A stretch of 64,000 nucleotides of DNA from Pyrinomonadaceae bacterium (lineage in GTDB: Bacteria; Acidobacteriota; Blastocatellia; Pyrinomonadales; Pyrinomonadaceae). This document shows positions 51,671-61,624 of this stretch, in pieces. Position 1 is the first letter of the stretch. Every line of letters starts with the position of its first letter. The position numbers and the translations under genes were made by a program. The stretch lies in contig JAGOBH010000001.1 of NCBI GenBank assembly GCA_017983495.1, positions 186,001 through 250,000 of the forward strand, in the 5' to 3' direction. The notes beneath the pieces were generated by a model. It was given only the letters and a program-made list of their open reading frames with translations. It was not told where the DNA came from and ran no database searches.

Positions 51671-53545
51671 TCACGGCCCACTCTCAATGATCGTCGTGTG
51701 CCGATCAATACTCCGTTGCGCCGATGCCGCGGCCGAGGCCGCGGCCGCATCTTCGTACATCCGATTTGTCACCTGACGCTTGCTTTCGACCAGACCCAGA
51801 ACCGCGGCGACCTCGAGTTCCGATGTGATCCCGGCGAGCACCTTTTCACGCGCAACTACCTTCATCGGGATCAAGAAACCTCTGTCGATGGCATTTTGAA
51901 CTACATCGCGGGCGGTCATCGTCCGGTCCTCGACCCACTCTTTCACTTCGTCGTTAAAATAGAGCAGTTCCGCCATTGCCGTGCGGCCCCGCGTACCTTT
52001 GTTAAAACACTCGGGACAGCCGACGCTCTTGTAGACCGGCCGGTCGTATGCCTCCGATGGCCGCGGATCGATCACCTTACATTTTTCGCAGAGCTTTTTG
52101 ATCAGCGACTGTGCCAGGATGAGATTGAGGCCGGTCGACAGATTTTCGCGAGGCAATCCGAGCGAGAACAGCCGCGTCAGCGTGTCCTCGACATTGGCCG
52201 CGTGAAACGTCGATAAGACCAGGTGTCCGGTCAGGGCCGCGTTGATGGCGACCGAGGCGTGCTCGCCCGATCGCAATTCGCCGATGCCGATGATGTCCGG
52301 GTCAGCCCGCAGACATGAATAGAATGCGTCCCACCACGTAAACGGTGTGTTTGGCCTGAGGCTCATCTGCGTTCGCCGCGGCGACCGGATCTCGATCGGT
52401 TCGCCGATCTCGATGATCTTTGACGTATCGGGAGCCTCGAGTGCGGCAAAGATCGCCTCGAGAGTGTTTGTCTTACCGGAACCGGTCGCACCCGTCACGA
52501 TCAGGATGCCGCGCTTTTGCGAGTAGGCAGCCTTCAGATCAGCGATCTGCTGCGGCAAAAGACCGACGGCATTGATTTCTCGTATCGGCTTGAGCTGCGA
52601 ACGCAGCACGATCGACGGTGCATAAAGTGTCGGCTGCGAGACAAATCTTAGTTCGACCTCAGCGGTCCGCCCGTCCCGCAAAGCACGCACCTTGACGGTC
52701 GAATCGATATCCTTGAATTTCATCTGGGTGGCGTCCTTGCCCGAGGTTTCCGCCATTCCCATACATATCTGTTTAATCTTGATGAACGGAATATTGTCCC
52801 AGCGGACAAACATCTCGCTGTCATATCTGAACCTGATCCGCCCGGTCGGCTGGCCGGCCTCGATATGCATATCGCTCGAACCCGAACGCAAAAACTCCAT
52901 CAAGATCAGCCGAATGAATTCCTGCGTTGTCAGTTCCGCCTCATTTCGACGGATATTCTGTTCGTACTCGGCCTGATTCGTCAGATCGATCCACTCTTCG
53001 GCTTCGCTTTCAAAATCGGCATCGGATGCAGCCTGCGCCGTATGGGCCTGCTCCTCGGTCAATATGCTCTGTCCCTCGCCCCAATTCTTGGTCTTTTGGG
53101 ACTGTTTCTTATGCTGATACTCCAGAACCTGAACCTGTGCCTGCGCATCATAGATGCGGTTGTGCATGTACTCGAAAAATGCGTCGTTGATCGCAACAAA
53201 ATTCACGTGAAACGGGCTCACGTGGAGGGCGTGAACGACGCCGTTTCGATGATCCGAGTTATTGACGTTGACCAGGCCGACCTCAAAATGCAGCGAATCG
53301 TAGTCTCCGTTCCAGGCGTCGAGCACGATCGCCTTGTATCGGCTCGCTGCCTCTTTGTTGAGATACTGCGAAAACTGTTGCGAACTCTCGACCGTGTATG
53401 TTTTGTCGGGCCCTTTGACCACCAGCGAGACGTATTCACGAAGTTCGTCAGGCGACAGGATGTCCGCTCCGGCGTTTGCCTGCGGATCTGTCTCGCCGGC
53501 GGTGACCGGTATGCCATTATTGTTTTTCACCGTATCTGCTGACAT
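51671..53545 (-). CDS. pilB: Type IV pilus extension ATPase PilB-like
   Basis: A 624-residue GspE/PilB hexameric ATPase. An unusual N-terminal region (about 1-200) precedes the ATPase core. Walker A is GATGSGKT at 352-359. The region DPDIIGIGELRSGEHA at about 416-430 keeps the Walker B Glu but has RSGEH where most members have RDxET. The metal-binding cysteines are Cys486, 489, 510 and 513 (CEKC...CPEC). It drives pilus polymerisation. It lies between pilQ and pilC, as a complete gene. Confidence 0.9.
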   Translation of the reverse strand: MSADTVKNNNGIPVTAGETDPQANAGADILSPDELREYVSLVVKGPDKTYTVESSQQFSQYLNKEAASRYKAIVLDAWNGDYDSLHFEVGLVNVNNSDHRNGVVHALHVSPFHVNFVAINDAFFEYMHNRIYDAQAQVQVLEYQHKKQSQKTKNWGEGQSILTEEQAHTAQAASDADFESEAEEWIDLTNQAEYEQNIRRNEAELTTQEFIRLILMEFLRSGSSDMHIEAGQPTGRIRFRYDSEMFVRWDNIPFIKIKQICMGMAETSGKDATQMKFKDIDSTVKVRALRDGRTAEVELRFVSQPTLYAPSIVLRSQLKPIREINAVGLLPQQIADLKAAYSQKRGILIVTGATGSGKTNTLEAIFAALEAPDTSKIIEIGEPIEIRSPRRTQMSLRPNTPFTWWDAFYSCLRADPDIIGIGELRSGEHASVAINAALTGHLVLSTFHAANVEDTLTRLFSLGLPRENLSTGLNLILAQSLIKKLCEKCKVIDPRPSEAYDRPVYKSVGCPECFNKGTRGRTAMAELLYFNDEVKEWVEDRTMTARDVVQNAIDRGFLIPMKVVAREKVLAGITSELEVAAVLGLVESKRQVTNRMYEDAAAASAAASAQRSIDRHTTIIESGP

Positions 53546-53577
53546 AGCTCGCTTCCCGTTTTCAGCCCAACCCGGCT

Positions 53578-56505
53578 CTAGTTTGGCGTCGGCTTCGGTG
53601 TCGGTGTCGGAACCGCTTTTGGTTCTCCCATCTCAGCCCGCTTTAGCATCGCCGGCGTGATCGTCGGCGGATCGGTTCCGGCTCCCGGAACGCTGACAGG
53701 CTCGATCGTGCCTCCGTACGGTATCACCACGACCGATATCGCAAAATACAATCTGTTTATCTGCGACGACCGGACTCTTCGCTTAAAAAGCTCACCCAAT
53801 ATCGGAATATCGCCCAAACCCGGTGTTTTCGACACCGTCCGGTTGTCCGAATCTACCGTGAAGCCGCCCAATATCGCCGTCTGTTCCAGATTTATGATGA
53901 AATTGGATTGAATCGACCGCACTGAAACGGCTGGTACGCCCTGACTGTCGACAGTAGCGTCCACTTCGTTCGATTCAAGCTGCAGTTCTAGATTTACCGC
54001 GACCGGCTTTCCGTTTTCGTCATCGATCACATGGGGTGTGACAGACAATAGATTCGCGGCCTGAAGTATCTCCAGCGTGCCCGGTGCTCCGCCCACAAGA
54101 TTTGTGCCCTGTATCACCACCGGAACCTGCCGGCCGACGGTCAGGTCGGTTGTGTCGCCATCCAAAACGGTCGCAAACGGCCGAGCCTTGATCGATATAA
54201 CGCCGTCCCGCTGCAATGCGTTAGCCTGAACGTTAAAGTCGATCGTTCCGACCAGCGTCGAAAAATCGAACAGCGTTCCGAGACTACCCAGTGTGTGTCC
54301 AAAGACGCCGCCGGTGGTTCGGCCACTGCCTGTATCGGCAATGGTTGTCTGCACGCCGATGTCCCGCAGCTTATCTTCGTTCGCCGTATAGATCAGCCCT
54401 TTAATAATGACCTGAAATGGAGGAACATCGGCATGTTTGATCAACTCTTCGATGTCTCTAAGCTGGCTCGCACTCGCGTTTACAATCAGCATGTTGCGTC
54501 CCGGTACCTGGCCGACATATGGTCTCTTTGACGCTTCGACCGTCGGGCCGTAGCCCGCATCGCCCGGGGTTTTTGTCGGTGTTACATATTTGATCGCTTC
54601 CGACCCGTTGACCGTTCCCTGCTCATCGAGCCCGAGGATCTGTCGGATCTCATTCATCAGTCTTTCAAATTTACATCGCTGCGGGATAGTGTTCTGTCCG
54701 CCCATTTGGCCCACGCCACCGATGCCCGTGGTGCCGGACTGGCATTGATTCTGGTTAAGACCGCCTTGTCCAAAACCGCTTGACGTACTCTGGCCGGCGA
54801 TATTCCTGTTGCCGCTGCTCGACGGCTGGAGATACTTCAACTTAATGTAACGCGATTCGAGCCGTTCGGCGTCGACCCGGCTTTTTTCGAGGTCGGCTAC
54901 CTTGTCGTTGAGTATCAACTCGATCGTATTGCTGTCGATACATACGGCCCGAACACCTGAAATATAAAGTTGAGACCTGAGTAAAATGTTCCACGGTATG
55001 CTGCCCGCTTTGATATTCATTGGAAGATCGCCGATATTTGTTCCGACAATGAAATTTATGCCGAAACGGCCGTGAAGCTGGCTCAGAAGATCATCGAGCT
55101 TTAACTCGATCGTTTGCGAAAAGCGTATCGGCGGCCCAATGAAATTTGGGTCGCAGAAACTGCCCTCGACCGTTCCGACGGCCGGTAACTGACCTATTTT
55201 AGGCGACAGCCCGTTGGTCGAGCCCAGCGGCTTGAGCATCTCGAGCGAAAATCCCGGATTGCGTCCGATCAGGAGCGGTGTCGGCTGACCCATTGGCGGC
55301 GGGACGGTATTAACTGCCGTCCTGGCCATAGTCTTTGGGGCCTCCATTGTTAATGTACCGAATGCGACGGGCATTAGATTCGCACTGAAAAGATGTAGGC
55401 GTTTGTCGATCAATAGCGGTTGAACGACTTCCGGAAATCCCTTGACTTGCCCGATGGCCATGGTCATTGGGGCCTCAGGCGACAATATTCCATAAGCCAG
55501 CGGCCGACGATTCGCATTCGAAAGATGCAGACGTTTGTCGGGCAAAAGCGGTTGAACCAGCGTCGTTACTGTCTTGGCTGGCGCATTGGCCATGGTCACT
55601 GGAGCCTCAAGCGACAATGTTCCATAAGCCAGCGGCCGACGATTCGCATTCGAAAGATGCAGACGGTTTTCCATCACCAGCGTTTGAACCAGCGTCGTTA
55701 CTATCTTGGCTGGCGCATTGGCCATGGTCACTGGAGCCTCAAGCGGCAATGTTCCAAAAGCTAACGGCTGTTGATTCGAATTCGAAAAATGCAGACGTTT
55801 GTCGATCAACTGCGGTTGAACTGTTTCCGGGATTGTCTTAACTGCTGTCATGGCCGCGGTCTTTGGGGCCTCAAGCGGCAGTGTTCCAAAAGCTAACGGC
55901 TGTTGATTCGAATTCGAAAGATGCAGACGTTTGTCGATCAACTGCGGTTGAACTGTTTCCGGGATTGTCTTAACTGCTGTCATGGCCGCGGTCTTTGGGG
56001 CCTCAAGCGGCAGTGTTCCAAAAGCTAACGGCTGTTGATTCGCATTCGAAAGATGCAGACGTTTGTCGGGCAAAAGCGGTTGAATGACCGCCGAAACTGC
56101 CTCAACTGCCTTATTTTTCGGGAGATCGATCAAGGCGGCAATAGTTCTCGATGACGGCATGGCGGCAATGGTCATGCGGTCTGAAACGGCATCTGTCATT
56201 CTCGCCCAGGCAGCGGCGATTCCCGAACCATGATCCGGCAGCGGCCCTGCGGCCTGAAAAGATCGTGTCTCCGTAACTGTTTCAGCTACGACGGGTATCG
56301 CGTCAGCCTTGGCAACCGTCTCGACTCCGACGAATGCCTGCGGATCGGTACTTGCGGCTCCCGGAGCCGCTGCCTGACGTGCCCTAGAGGCGACAAGTCC
56401 GCCAAATAACGCCGGAGCCGTGAGCGGAGCCATATTGCCGGCCAGCACACTGAACGACGCGAGCGTTACAAACAATGCGAAAATCGTCAAAAATATTCTT
56501 TTCAT
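53578..56505 (-). CDS. pilQ: Secretin PilQ-like with six 44-residue N-terminal repeats
   Basis: 975 residues from MKRIFLTIF at 56505; GGGGTG lies 8 bases upstream, better placed than for the ATG two codons earlier. A signal peptide ends near residue 25. Residues 144-407 hold six tandem copies of a 44-residue unit around (K/N)RLHLSNAN..PLAFGTL. STN-like and secretin N domains span about 460-720 (RPYVGQVPGRNMLIVNASAS), and the C-terminal secretin domain spans about 725-930 (RTVSKTPGLGDIPILGELFK). It forms the outer-membrane pore for the pilus. The repeat block replaces the AMIN domains of usual PilQ. Confidence 0.9.
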   Translation of the reverse strand: MKRIFLTIFALFVTLASFSVLAGNMAPLTAPALFGGLVASRARQAAAPGAASTDPQAFVGVETVAKADAIPVVAETVTETRSFQAAGPLPDHGSGIAAAWARMTDAVSDRMTIAAMPSSRTIAALIDLPKNKAVEAVSAVIQPLLPDKRLHLSNANQQPLAFGTLPLEAPKTAAMTAVKTIPETVQPQLIDKRLHLSNSNQQPLAFGTLPLEAPKTAAMTAVKTIPETVQPQLIDKRLHFSNSNQQPLAFGTLPLEAPVTMANAPAKIVTTLVQTLVMENRLHLSNANRRPLAYGTLSLEAPVTMANAPAKTVTTLVQPLLPDKRLHLSNANRRPLAYGILSPEAPMTMAIGQVKGFPEVVQPLLIDKRLHLFSANLMPVAFGTLTMEAPKTMARTAVNTVPPPMGQPTPLLIGRNPGFSLEMLKPLGSTNGLSPKIGQLPAVGTVEGSFCDPNFIGPPIRFSQTIELKLDDLLSQLHGRFGINFIVGTNIGDLPMNIKAGSIPWNILLRSQLYISGVRAVCIDSNTIELILNDKVADLEKSRVDAERLESRYIKLKYLQPSSSGNRNIAGQSTSSGFGQGGLNQNQCQSGTTGIGGVGQMGGQNTIPQRCKFERLMNEIRQILGLDEQGTVNGSEAIKYVTPTKTPGDAGYGPTVEASKRPYVGQVPGRNMLIVNASASQLRDIEELIKHADVPPFQVIIKGLIYTANEDKLRDIGVQTTIADTGSGRTTGGVFGHTLGSLGTLFDFSTLVGTIDFNVQANALQRDGVISIKARPFATVLDGDTTDLTVGRQVPVVIQGTNLVGGAPGTLEILQAANLLSVTPHVIDDENGKPVAVNLELQLESNEVDATVDSQGVPAVSVRSIQSNFIINLEQTAILGGFTVDSDNRTVSKTPGLGDIPILGELFKRRVRSSQINRLYFAISVVVIPYGGTIEPVSVPGAGTDPPTITPAMLKRAEMGEPKAVPTPTPKPTPN
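55285..56076 (-). repeat. Six 132-bp tandem repeats inside the secretin gene
   Basis: The codon for the Arg-Leu-His-Leu block recurs exactly every 44 residues (132 bp), six times. Two adjacent copies, around 55790-56050, are nearly identical in DNA, which points to recent duplication. The outer copies have drifted. Confidence 0.85.
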
Positions 56506-56565
56506 TGCCATTCACCCCACAAACGAAAACCGGATTTTCAAATTCGTTCGGTTTCCCCAAAATGC

Positions 56566-57330
56566 TTATTCGGCGTTCCTGATCGAACGGGCCCATGAAC
56601 GCGTCCGAATCTTTCGCCGATCATCGATGGAGCTGAAAACCACGCCCTCGGGCCGGAGCTCAGTCAACCATCCGTCAAAAAATAAGGTACCGAGCGGAAA
56701 ACTCAGTGTTTTCCCTGCGGCTTCTGAATAGAACATAACTTCCTGCTGACCGTCGCCGCCATCTACTATCCCAACCGGCAATAGGTCCTCGATCGCGAAT
56801 ACGCGCGGATCGAGCGGCATCTCGCCGTCGATTGCGGCCCTTTCGAGCCACGCCTCGTATCGTGCCTTTGTCGCCGCTGCTGCTGTCATTTGCGGTGCCG
56901 CCGTCGCTGTTGTCGAGGCTCCTGGTTTGGTGGGAGCTCCTGTCCCCGTAGATGCCGTGCTGCCTGGTGCTCCGCTTCCTGAACCGGTCGAACCTGTGCC
57001 CACTGTCGTCGCCTGTGCGGCAGCCGACTTTGAACTAAGGCCTCCGCGATCGGCAAATGCGTCGATGATCTCGCCCGTTTCAGGAGCCACATCTTCGGCA
57101 AGCACCTTGGCCAGGTCAGCTTCGATCTTTGGATCGATCTCCAATCTTGTCGCCTGGTCATCGATCGGCTGATCGGCGACTCCTTCGCGGCCGATCAAGG
57201 AAAAGACGTCCCAGGCGACAAAGATCAACGCGAAAATAATGAATGAAAGGGCAAATATCCCGAACAGCTTTAGAGCCAGTCGATCGGTACCCTGCTCATT
57301 TTCGGTCAATGATCTGGTCGTATTCATCAT
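56566..57330 (-). CDS. PilP-like pilus assembly protein
   Basis: A 254-residue single-pass membrane protein with a helix at about 20-42. A Thr/Gly/Ser/Ala-rich, low-complexity linker (about 105-150) precedes a C-terminal beta domain (LLPVGIVDGGDGQQEVMFYS, PLGTLFFDGWL). In position and build it matches PilP or GspC, which connect the inner-membrane complex to the secretin. It overlaps pilO by 4 bases. Sequence similarity to PilP is weak. Confidence 0.65.
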   Translation of the reverse strand: MMNTTRSLTENEQGTDRLALKLFGIFALSFIIFALIFVAWDVFSLIGREGVADQPIDDQATRLEIDPKIEADLAKVLAEDVAPETGEIIDAFADRGGLSSKSAAAQATTVGTGSTGSGSGAPGSTASTGTGAPTKPGASTTATAAPQMTAAAATKARYEAWLERAAIDGEMPLDPRVFAIEDLLPVGIVDGGDGQQEVMFYSEAAGKTLSFPLGTLFFDGWLTELRPEGVVFSSIDDRRKIRTRSWARSIRNAE

Positions 57331-57989
57331 TTCTGTTCGCCCCCTTGCGTAAACGCTATATCCTTTGGCTGGCCGGGCACCTCGGCCGGCGGCGGCGCGT
57401 GAAACGCTACCAGCGTAAATCCAGCCGAAACGGAGGTCTTGAGTGAAACGATCGAGTAATCGCGTACCAGCAAGATCCTTGGCATTCGTGATATATCGGA
57501 GAAAAACCGTACGACATTGGGGTACGGCCCGGTGACGACCGCCGGTATCTCACGCTCATAGAGTTTTGCGGCTCGCGGCGATTTTACCGAATCCTTGACG
57601 GCCAGCAGGCCAGTCAGCGTCACACCGTTGCGGCGAGCGGCGGATTCGACCTGGCCGAGGACGTCCGAGACCTCGGTCTCTTTCGGCAGCAGCGGCTTGG
57701 CGTCCTCGTAGAGTTCGCTGACCTTTGTAAACTGCGCCCGAAATTTGCTCTCGCCCGCCAGCATCGCCTCGGTCTTTCGATTTTCAAGCTCTTTGGCGGC
57801 AACCTGTTGGCGAAATTCCCGCGTCGACGCGATCCATCCCGTCATCAGATAGCCGTAGATCAGATAACCGACCCCGGCCGAAATGACGGCCATCACCACG
57901 AACGTGAGAAAGATGCCGTGCCGCATTGATTCGACGTAGATGCTATCGAGTGTTCGCTGAAGACCGCTCTGGTTTCTCTGTTTTTTCAT
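57327..57989 (-). CDS. pilO: PilO-like pilus assembly protein
   Basis: 220 residues from MKKQRNQSGL at 57989. One membrane helix (about 25-50 of the product) is followed by a coiled-coil stretch (EFRQQVAAKELENRKTEAML) and the ferredoxin-like domain (VVTGPYPNVVRFFSDISRMP) typical of PilO. It sits between the pilM/N-type gene and the pilP-like gene, with a 4-base overlap to the latter. It forms the PilN-PilO heterodimer in known systems. Confidence 0.85.
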   Translation of the reverse strand: MKKQRNQSGLQRTLDSIYVESMRHGIFLTFVVMAVISAGVGYLIYGYLMTGWIASTREFRQQVAAKELENRKTEAMLAGESKFRAQFTKVSELYEDAKPLLPKETEVSDVLGQVESAARRNGVTLTGLLAVKDSVKSPRAAKLYEREIPAVVTGPYPNVVRFFSDISRMPRILLVRDYSIVSLKTSVSAGFTLVAFHAPPPAEVPGQPKDIAFTQGGEQK

Positions 57990-58018
57990 CGCCTTGCACC
58001 TTCCCGTACTCAAAAACT

Positions 58019-59923
58019 CTAACTTGTCGGCTTTCGTCCCTCAGCTGTCGGATCAACGCCGTTCTTCGGCGGCGTTCCGGGCTGATTAGCGGGCTTCGGT
58101 TTAGGGGCAAATTCGGCCATTGGCTGATAATTGCCCTTGATGCTCCAGACGACAACGCCCGGAGCGGCCGTTCCGTTAGTGCCGAGATTTGTACCTGTAA
58201 GGCCGGGCACTCTGACCCCGCTCGTCATGCTCGACGCCGGCAGTACTTCCTGGACCTCGTACGTCAGATTGCTGAATGATCTGGTTCCGCTCGTCGGTCC
58301 GCTGGCGAACTCGAGCGATTTCAGGAACGTCGCGATCGCGTCCTTGTTTCGGGCCAACCCCTTGATCTCAACATCGCCTGTCGGTGTTAACTTGAGGTCG
58401 GAAACGAAAAACGACGGGTCGAGGCTCATCGGATAATTACCGTCCAACTCGCGCAAGAGCCCGATACCGACCGGTTGCTGACGCCGCAGTTGGCTCACCT
58501 CGATTATGAATTCCTTATACCACTTGAGGCTCGCCTCATAAGCTCGTCTGCGTTCAACGGCAGGCCTTAGTTCGAGCGTTTTCGCCTCGGCCCGTGCATC
58601 ACGCCACGAATCGACAAAAAATGAAACGACCAGGCTCGCGGCCAGCGCCAGCAGCAGGCCGGCGACGATCAGCGGTGCGGCAAATACCATCACCGCCGCA
58701 TGATCGCGTCGAAGCGCCAGACGGGCTTCTTCTTCGCGCATGCGGCCGCTTTCTTCCGAACTCGCTAATACAAGAATGTCGTGAGCGAGATCTATCGTCG
58801 GCACGATGTCCGCGCCGGCGACCCGCTCTTCGCCAAACGAATAAGCCCCGAGCATCAGCCCCTTGGCGACCGCCTCATCGACCGGCATGTCGAGCGGGAC
58901 GTGCTCAATCCCCGACTTGGCCTCCCACTCCTCGCTTATCGCCCTGGCTTCGTCCGCCAGTCCGCTTTCACACGACCAGACGATCTGAGCGTAGGTCGAT
59001 AGCTGTAGTTTGGTCAGCTTGTCCGGTGACATTTGCAACGAGAGTTGGTCAAAAGCCTGTCGTACATACATTTCGACGCTCTGACTTTCAACTACATGGC
59101 CGCGGTCGGTCATGTCTTTATCGACCGCTCGTTCCCGTTTAGCCGTTCGCCTGCGGCGGCTGATCTCATCCGGGGCGAGAAATGCGTCTTCGCTGAACAG
59201 CCCGCATTTCGGACTCCATAATCCAAAACTGTAGCCCGAGCGATTGATCATCAAAAATGCCGTTACCTCCGCATTCTTTCCCGGATGCAGCGTGTCTTTT
59301 CCCGCTCTGGTCGCGGTCAGAAAATACCGTGCGATCGCACGCAGGGGTGTCTCGATCGTTAGATTGTCGGCGGTGAACGACCGGCCGCCGTTCAAGACCC
59401 GCACCCTCGTGATCAGAGAATCGACATAGTTTCTCGGCACTTCGGTCATCGAGACCTGGCCGTTTGCCAGTCGCTGGATCGTGCACGCCGTGTTTTCGAG
59501 CGATGTTTCAAAGATCGGGTGATTATCGGTACCGAGCAGCATCTGCTTTTCGGCTTTGATCAGCCAGTCGAGCAATTGATGGTCGTCGAGGGCGAGCTTT
59601 TCGCCGTCGAGAGCGAGCATCCGCGTGCGTTCTGAGTAGTCGCTGACGGTGGTAAGAATGTGCGTATTGCCGGAGATCGACGGCAATCCCAACTTCAGCG
59701 TTCGGTGCTGGTCGAGCGACGAAGATAGGTTCAGATCGGCACGAAATCTGGCCAGATCTATCTTGAGATCGTCCGCCGTACCGTCCAAAACAGGCGATGC
59801 GGCGACAAGTTCGCCCGCAGCCGTCCACACGACCGCCAGCTGATTTGGCGAATCGCCGCTCATCGCAGTCTCGCGGTCAAATCTGACCTCGGTCGCTCGT
59901 TCATTGGGATTTGCGTTTCTCAT
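58019..59923 (-). CDS. PilM/PilN-like fusion protein
   Basis: A 634-residue protein with a GGGAG site before the ATG. Residues about 25-390 lie in the cytoplasm and have the position and size of actin-like PilM/GspL, though the nucleotide motifs are not clear. A membrane helix at about 420-445 is followed by a coiled coil and a PilN ferredoxin-like domain (FFVSDLKLTPTGDVEIKGLA). The tail is Pro/Lys-rich. Canonical systems have two genes here, so this looks like a PilM-PilN fusion or a GspL-like protein. Confidence 0.6.
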   Translation of the reverse strand: MRNANPNERATEVRFDRETAMSGDSPNQLAVVWTAAGELVAASPVLDGTADDLKIDLARFRADLNLSSSLDQHRTLKLGLPSISGNTHILTTVSDYSERTRMLALDGEKLALDDHQLLDWLIKAEKQMLLGTDNHPIFETSLENTACTIQRLANGQVSMTEVPRNYVDSLITRVRVLNGGRSFTADNLTIETPLRAIARYFLTATRAGKDTLHPGKNAEVTAFLMINRSGYSFGLWSPKCGLFSEDAFLAPDEISRRRRTAKRERAVDKDMTDRGHVVESQSVEMYVRQAFDQLSLQMSPDKLTKLQLSTYAQIVWSCESGLADEARAISEEWEAKSGIEHVPLDMPVDEAVAKGLMLGAYSFGEERVAGADIVPTIDLAHDILVLASSEESGRMREEEARLALRRDHAAVMVFAAPLIVAGLLLALAASLVVSFFVDSWRDARAEAKTLELRPAVERRRAYEASLKWYKEFIIEVSQLRRQQPVGIGLLRELDGNYPMSLDPSFFVSDLKLTPTGDVEIKGLARNKDAIATFLKSLEFASGPTSGTRSFSNLTYEVQEVLPASSMTSGVRVPGLTGTNLGTNGTAAPGVVVWSIKGNYQPMAEFAPKPKPANQPGTPPKNGVDPTAEGRKPTS

Positions 59924-60007
59924 AAAAAACTCCCGCTACTTTTTTCCCTGTCCCGATCATTAGCAAAACTGATAATACAAAAGTCGGTCGGGTACGCAAT
60001 GGACCGG

Positions 60008-61102
60008 TTAGTCCATCCGCCGACCGCATAGATCCTTTAATTCCTCGACGTTCGACGAGACGGAAAGTGCCGTCTCCAGCGTTATCTGCCGCCGGCGGTA
60101 AAGCTCGGCCAATGATTGATTCAGCGTCTGCATCCCGTATTTATCGGCACCCGTCTGCATCACGGAGTAGATCTGATGGATCTTATCTTCGCGTATGAGA
60201 TTTCGAATTGCGGAATTCGGGATCAGAATTTCCATCGCCATTGCCCGCCCGTCGCCCGTCGCGTTAGGCAACAGAGCCTGACACATGATCCCCTCGAGGA
60301 CATTGGACAACTGCGTTCGGATCTCGGACTGCTGCGACGCCGGAAAAACGTCGATGATCCTGGTGATCGTCGACGGTGCCGTATTGGTGTGCAGCGTGGC
60401 AAAGGTCAGATGTCCGGTCTCGGCAACGCGCAGCGCCATTTCGATCGTTTCCAGATCGCGCATCTCACCCACCAAAACGACGTCCGGGTCCTGACGCAGG
60501 CCGGACCGCAACGCATCGGCGAACGAAAATGTGTCAGAACCAAGTTCGCGCTGACTGATCACACAGTTTTTGTGTTCGTGAATAAACTCGATCGGGTCTT
60601 CGATCGTAATGATGTGCTGGTGCCGTGTAACGTTGATCCGTTCGATCATTGCCGCGAGCGTCGTCGATTTGCCCGATCCGGTCGGTCCGGTGACCAGCAC
60701 CAGGCCGCGCGGTTTGCGGCAGAGCTCCGACACGATGTTCGGCAGACCAAGCTCTTCGAACGAACTGATCGCGTACGGGATCGCTCGAAACGCCCCGCCG
60801 ACCGTTTCCTTTTGATAAAAAATGTTCACGCGAAACCGCGACAAGGTCTCGAGCCCGATCGAAAAATCGAGCTGTCTTTTGGCCTCAAACTGTTCTTTCT
60901 GTTTATCTGAGATCGTCGAATAGCACAGTGCCCGGGTCTGTTCGGAAGTGAGCGGCGCCATGCCCTTCAGCGGCATTAGTTGGCCATGAAGCCTGATCTG
61001 CGGAGGGCTGCCGACCCTTAAATGCAGATCTGATCCACCTGCCTCAATTGTTTGGGTAAGAAGTTCAAAGAGAGATGCCGGAGAGTCATTCGTGTTATTC
61101 AT
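60008..61102 (-). CDS. pilT: Type IV pilus retraction ATPase PilT
   Basis: A 364-residue hexameric ATPase that depolymerises the pilus for twitching. Walker A is GPTGSGKS at 139-146. The Walker B/Asp region DPDVVLVGEMRDLETIEMAL and the His-box ATLHTNTAPSTITRIIDVFP are intact. The C-terminal AIRNLIRE motif, diagnostic of PilT, is present. It is the first gene of the leftward pilus operon. There is an 84-base gap to the next gene. Confidence 0.96.
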   Translation of the reverse strand: MNNTNDSPASLFELLTQTIEAGGSDLHLRVGSPPQIRLHGQLMPLKGMAPLTSEQTRALCYSTISDKQKEQFEAKRQLDFSIGLETLSRFRVNIFYQKETVGGAFRAIPYAISSFEELGLPNIVSELCRKPRGLVLVTGPTGSGKSTTLAAMIERINVTRHQHIITIEDPIEFIHEHKNCVISQRELGSDTFSFADALRSGLRQDPDVVLVGEMRDLETIEMALRVAETGHLTFATLHTNTAPSTITRIIDVFPASQQSEIRTQLSNVLEGIMCQALLPNATGDGRAMAMEILIPNSAIRNLIREDKIHQIYSVMQTGADKYGMQTLNQSLAELYRRRQITLETALSVSSNVEELKDLCGRRMD

Positions 61103-61624
61103 ACCATTGCCAGGCCACCTTTTAACCTGCCATCAGCAATCCTAAACGTAAACTCTAATCCCCGAAAAAAACAACCATTCGAGCGCGCCGCATTGGTGAA
61201 TAAATTCTCATCCAAATCATCGAACCACAACAGGGACGTCGCCTTTAGGAAGCCGTATGTAGTTGTTCTACCCTCGTTCTACTCCCATTTAAATGTTGTG
61301 TCAAGGGCAGATTCACATGCACGATTCACCGTCTGCCCGCGTTCCTCCGAACCACAATATCTTGTGTATATCCATCAAAATATGCCGCTTTTTAAGCCAT
61401 TTTTTTTACCATCTCTTTTAAAACGAGACGTTTTTTTCTTGCAACATCGGTTAAAGTTCTTTGTCCGACCGCTCGGGTCCCGCCCAATGCCCTTGCGTTT
61501 TCCCATCGATTGGGTCTATACCAATAATTGAGTGCGGTGACATTCACCGCCGTCTCGCGTTTCGGATGACGCCGCACCAGTTTTTGGCAGTTGAGCAGGA
61601 CAGTGATGTCTCGGCTGACACGTT
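61103..61624. other. 522-base divergent control region between pilT and pilS
   Basis: This region must hold the promoters of the leftward pil operon and the rightward pilSR pair. It has AT-rich runs near 61390-61440 and a short inverted repeat AAAACG-AGA-CGTTTT near 61420-61435. I could not find a convincing sigma-54 (-24/-12) promoter by eye. A 61-codon minus frame at 61392-61577 is basic at its end but is not supported. Confidence 0.5.

Noticed and set aside
61392..61577. 61-codon minus-strand frame between pilT and pilS
   Set aside because: The C-terminus is basic and protein-like, but there is no clear ribosome site or family. It is left as part of the control region.
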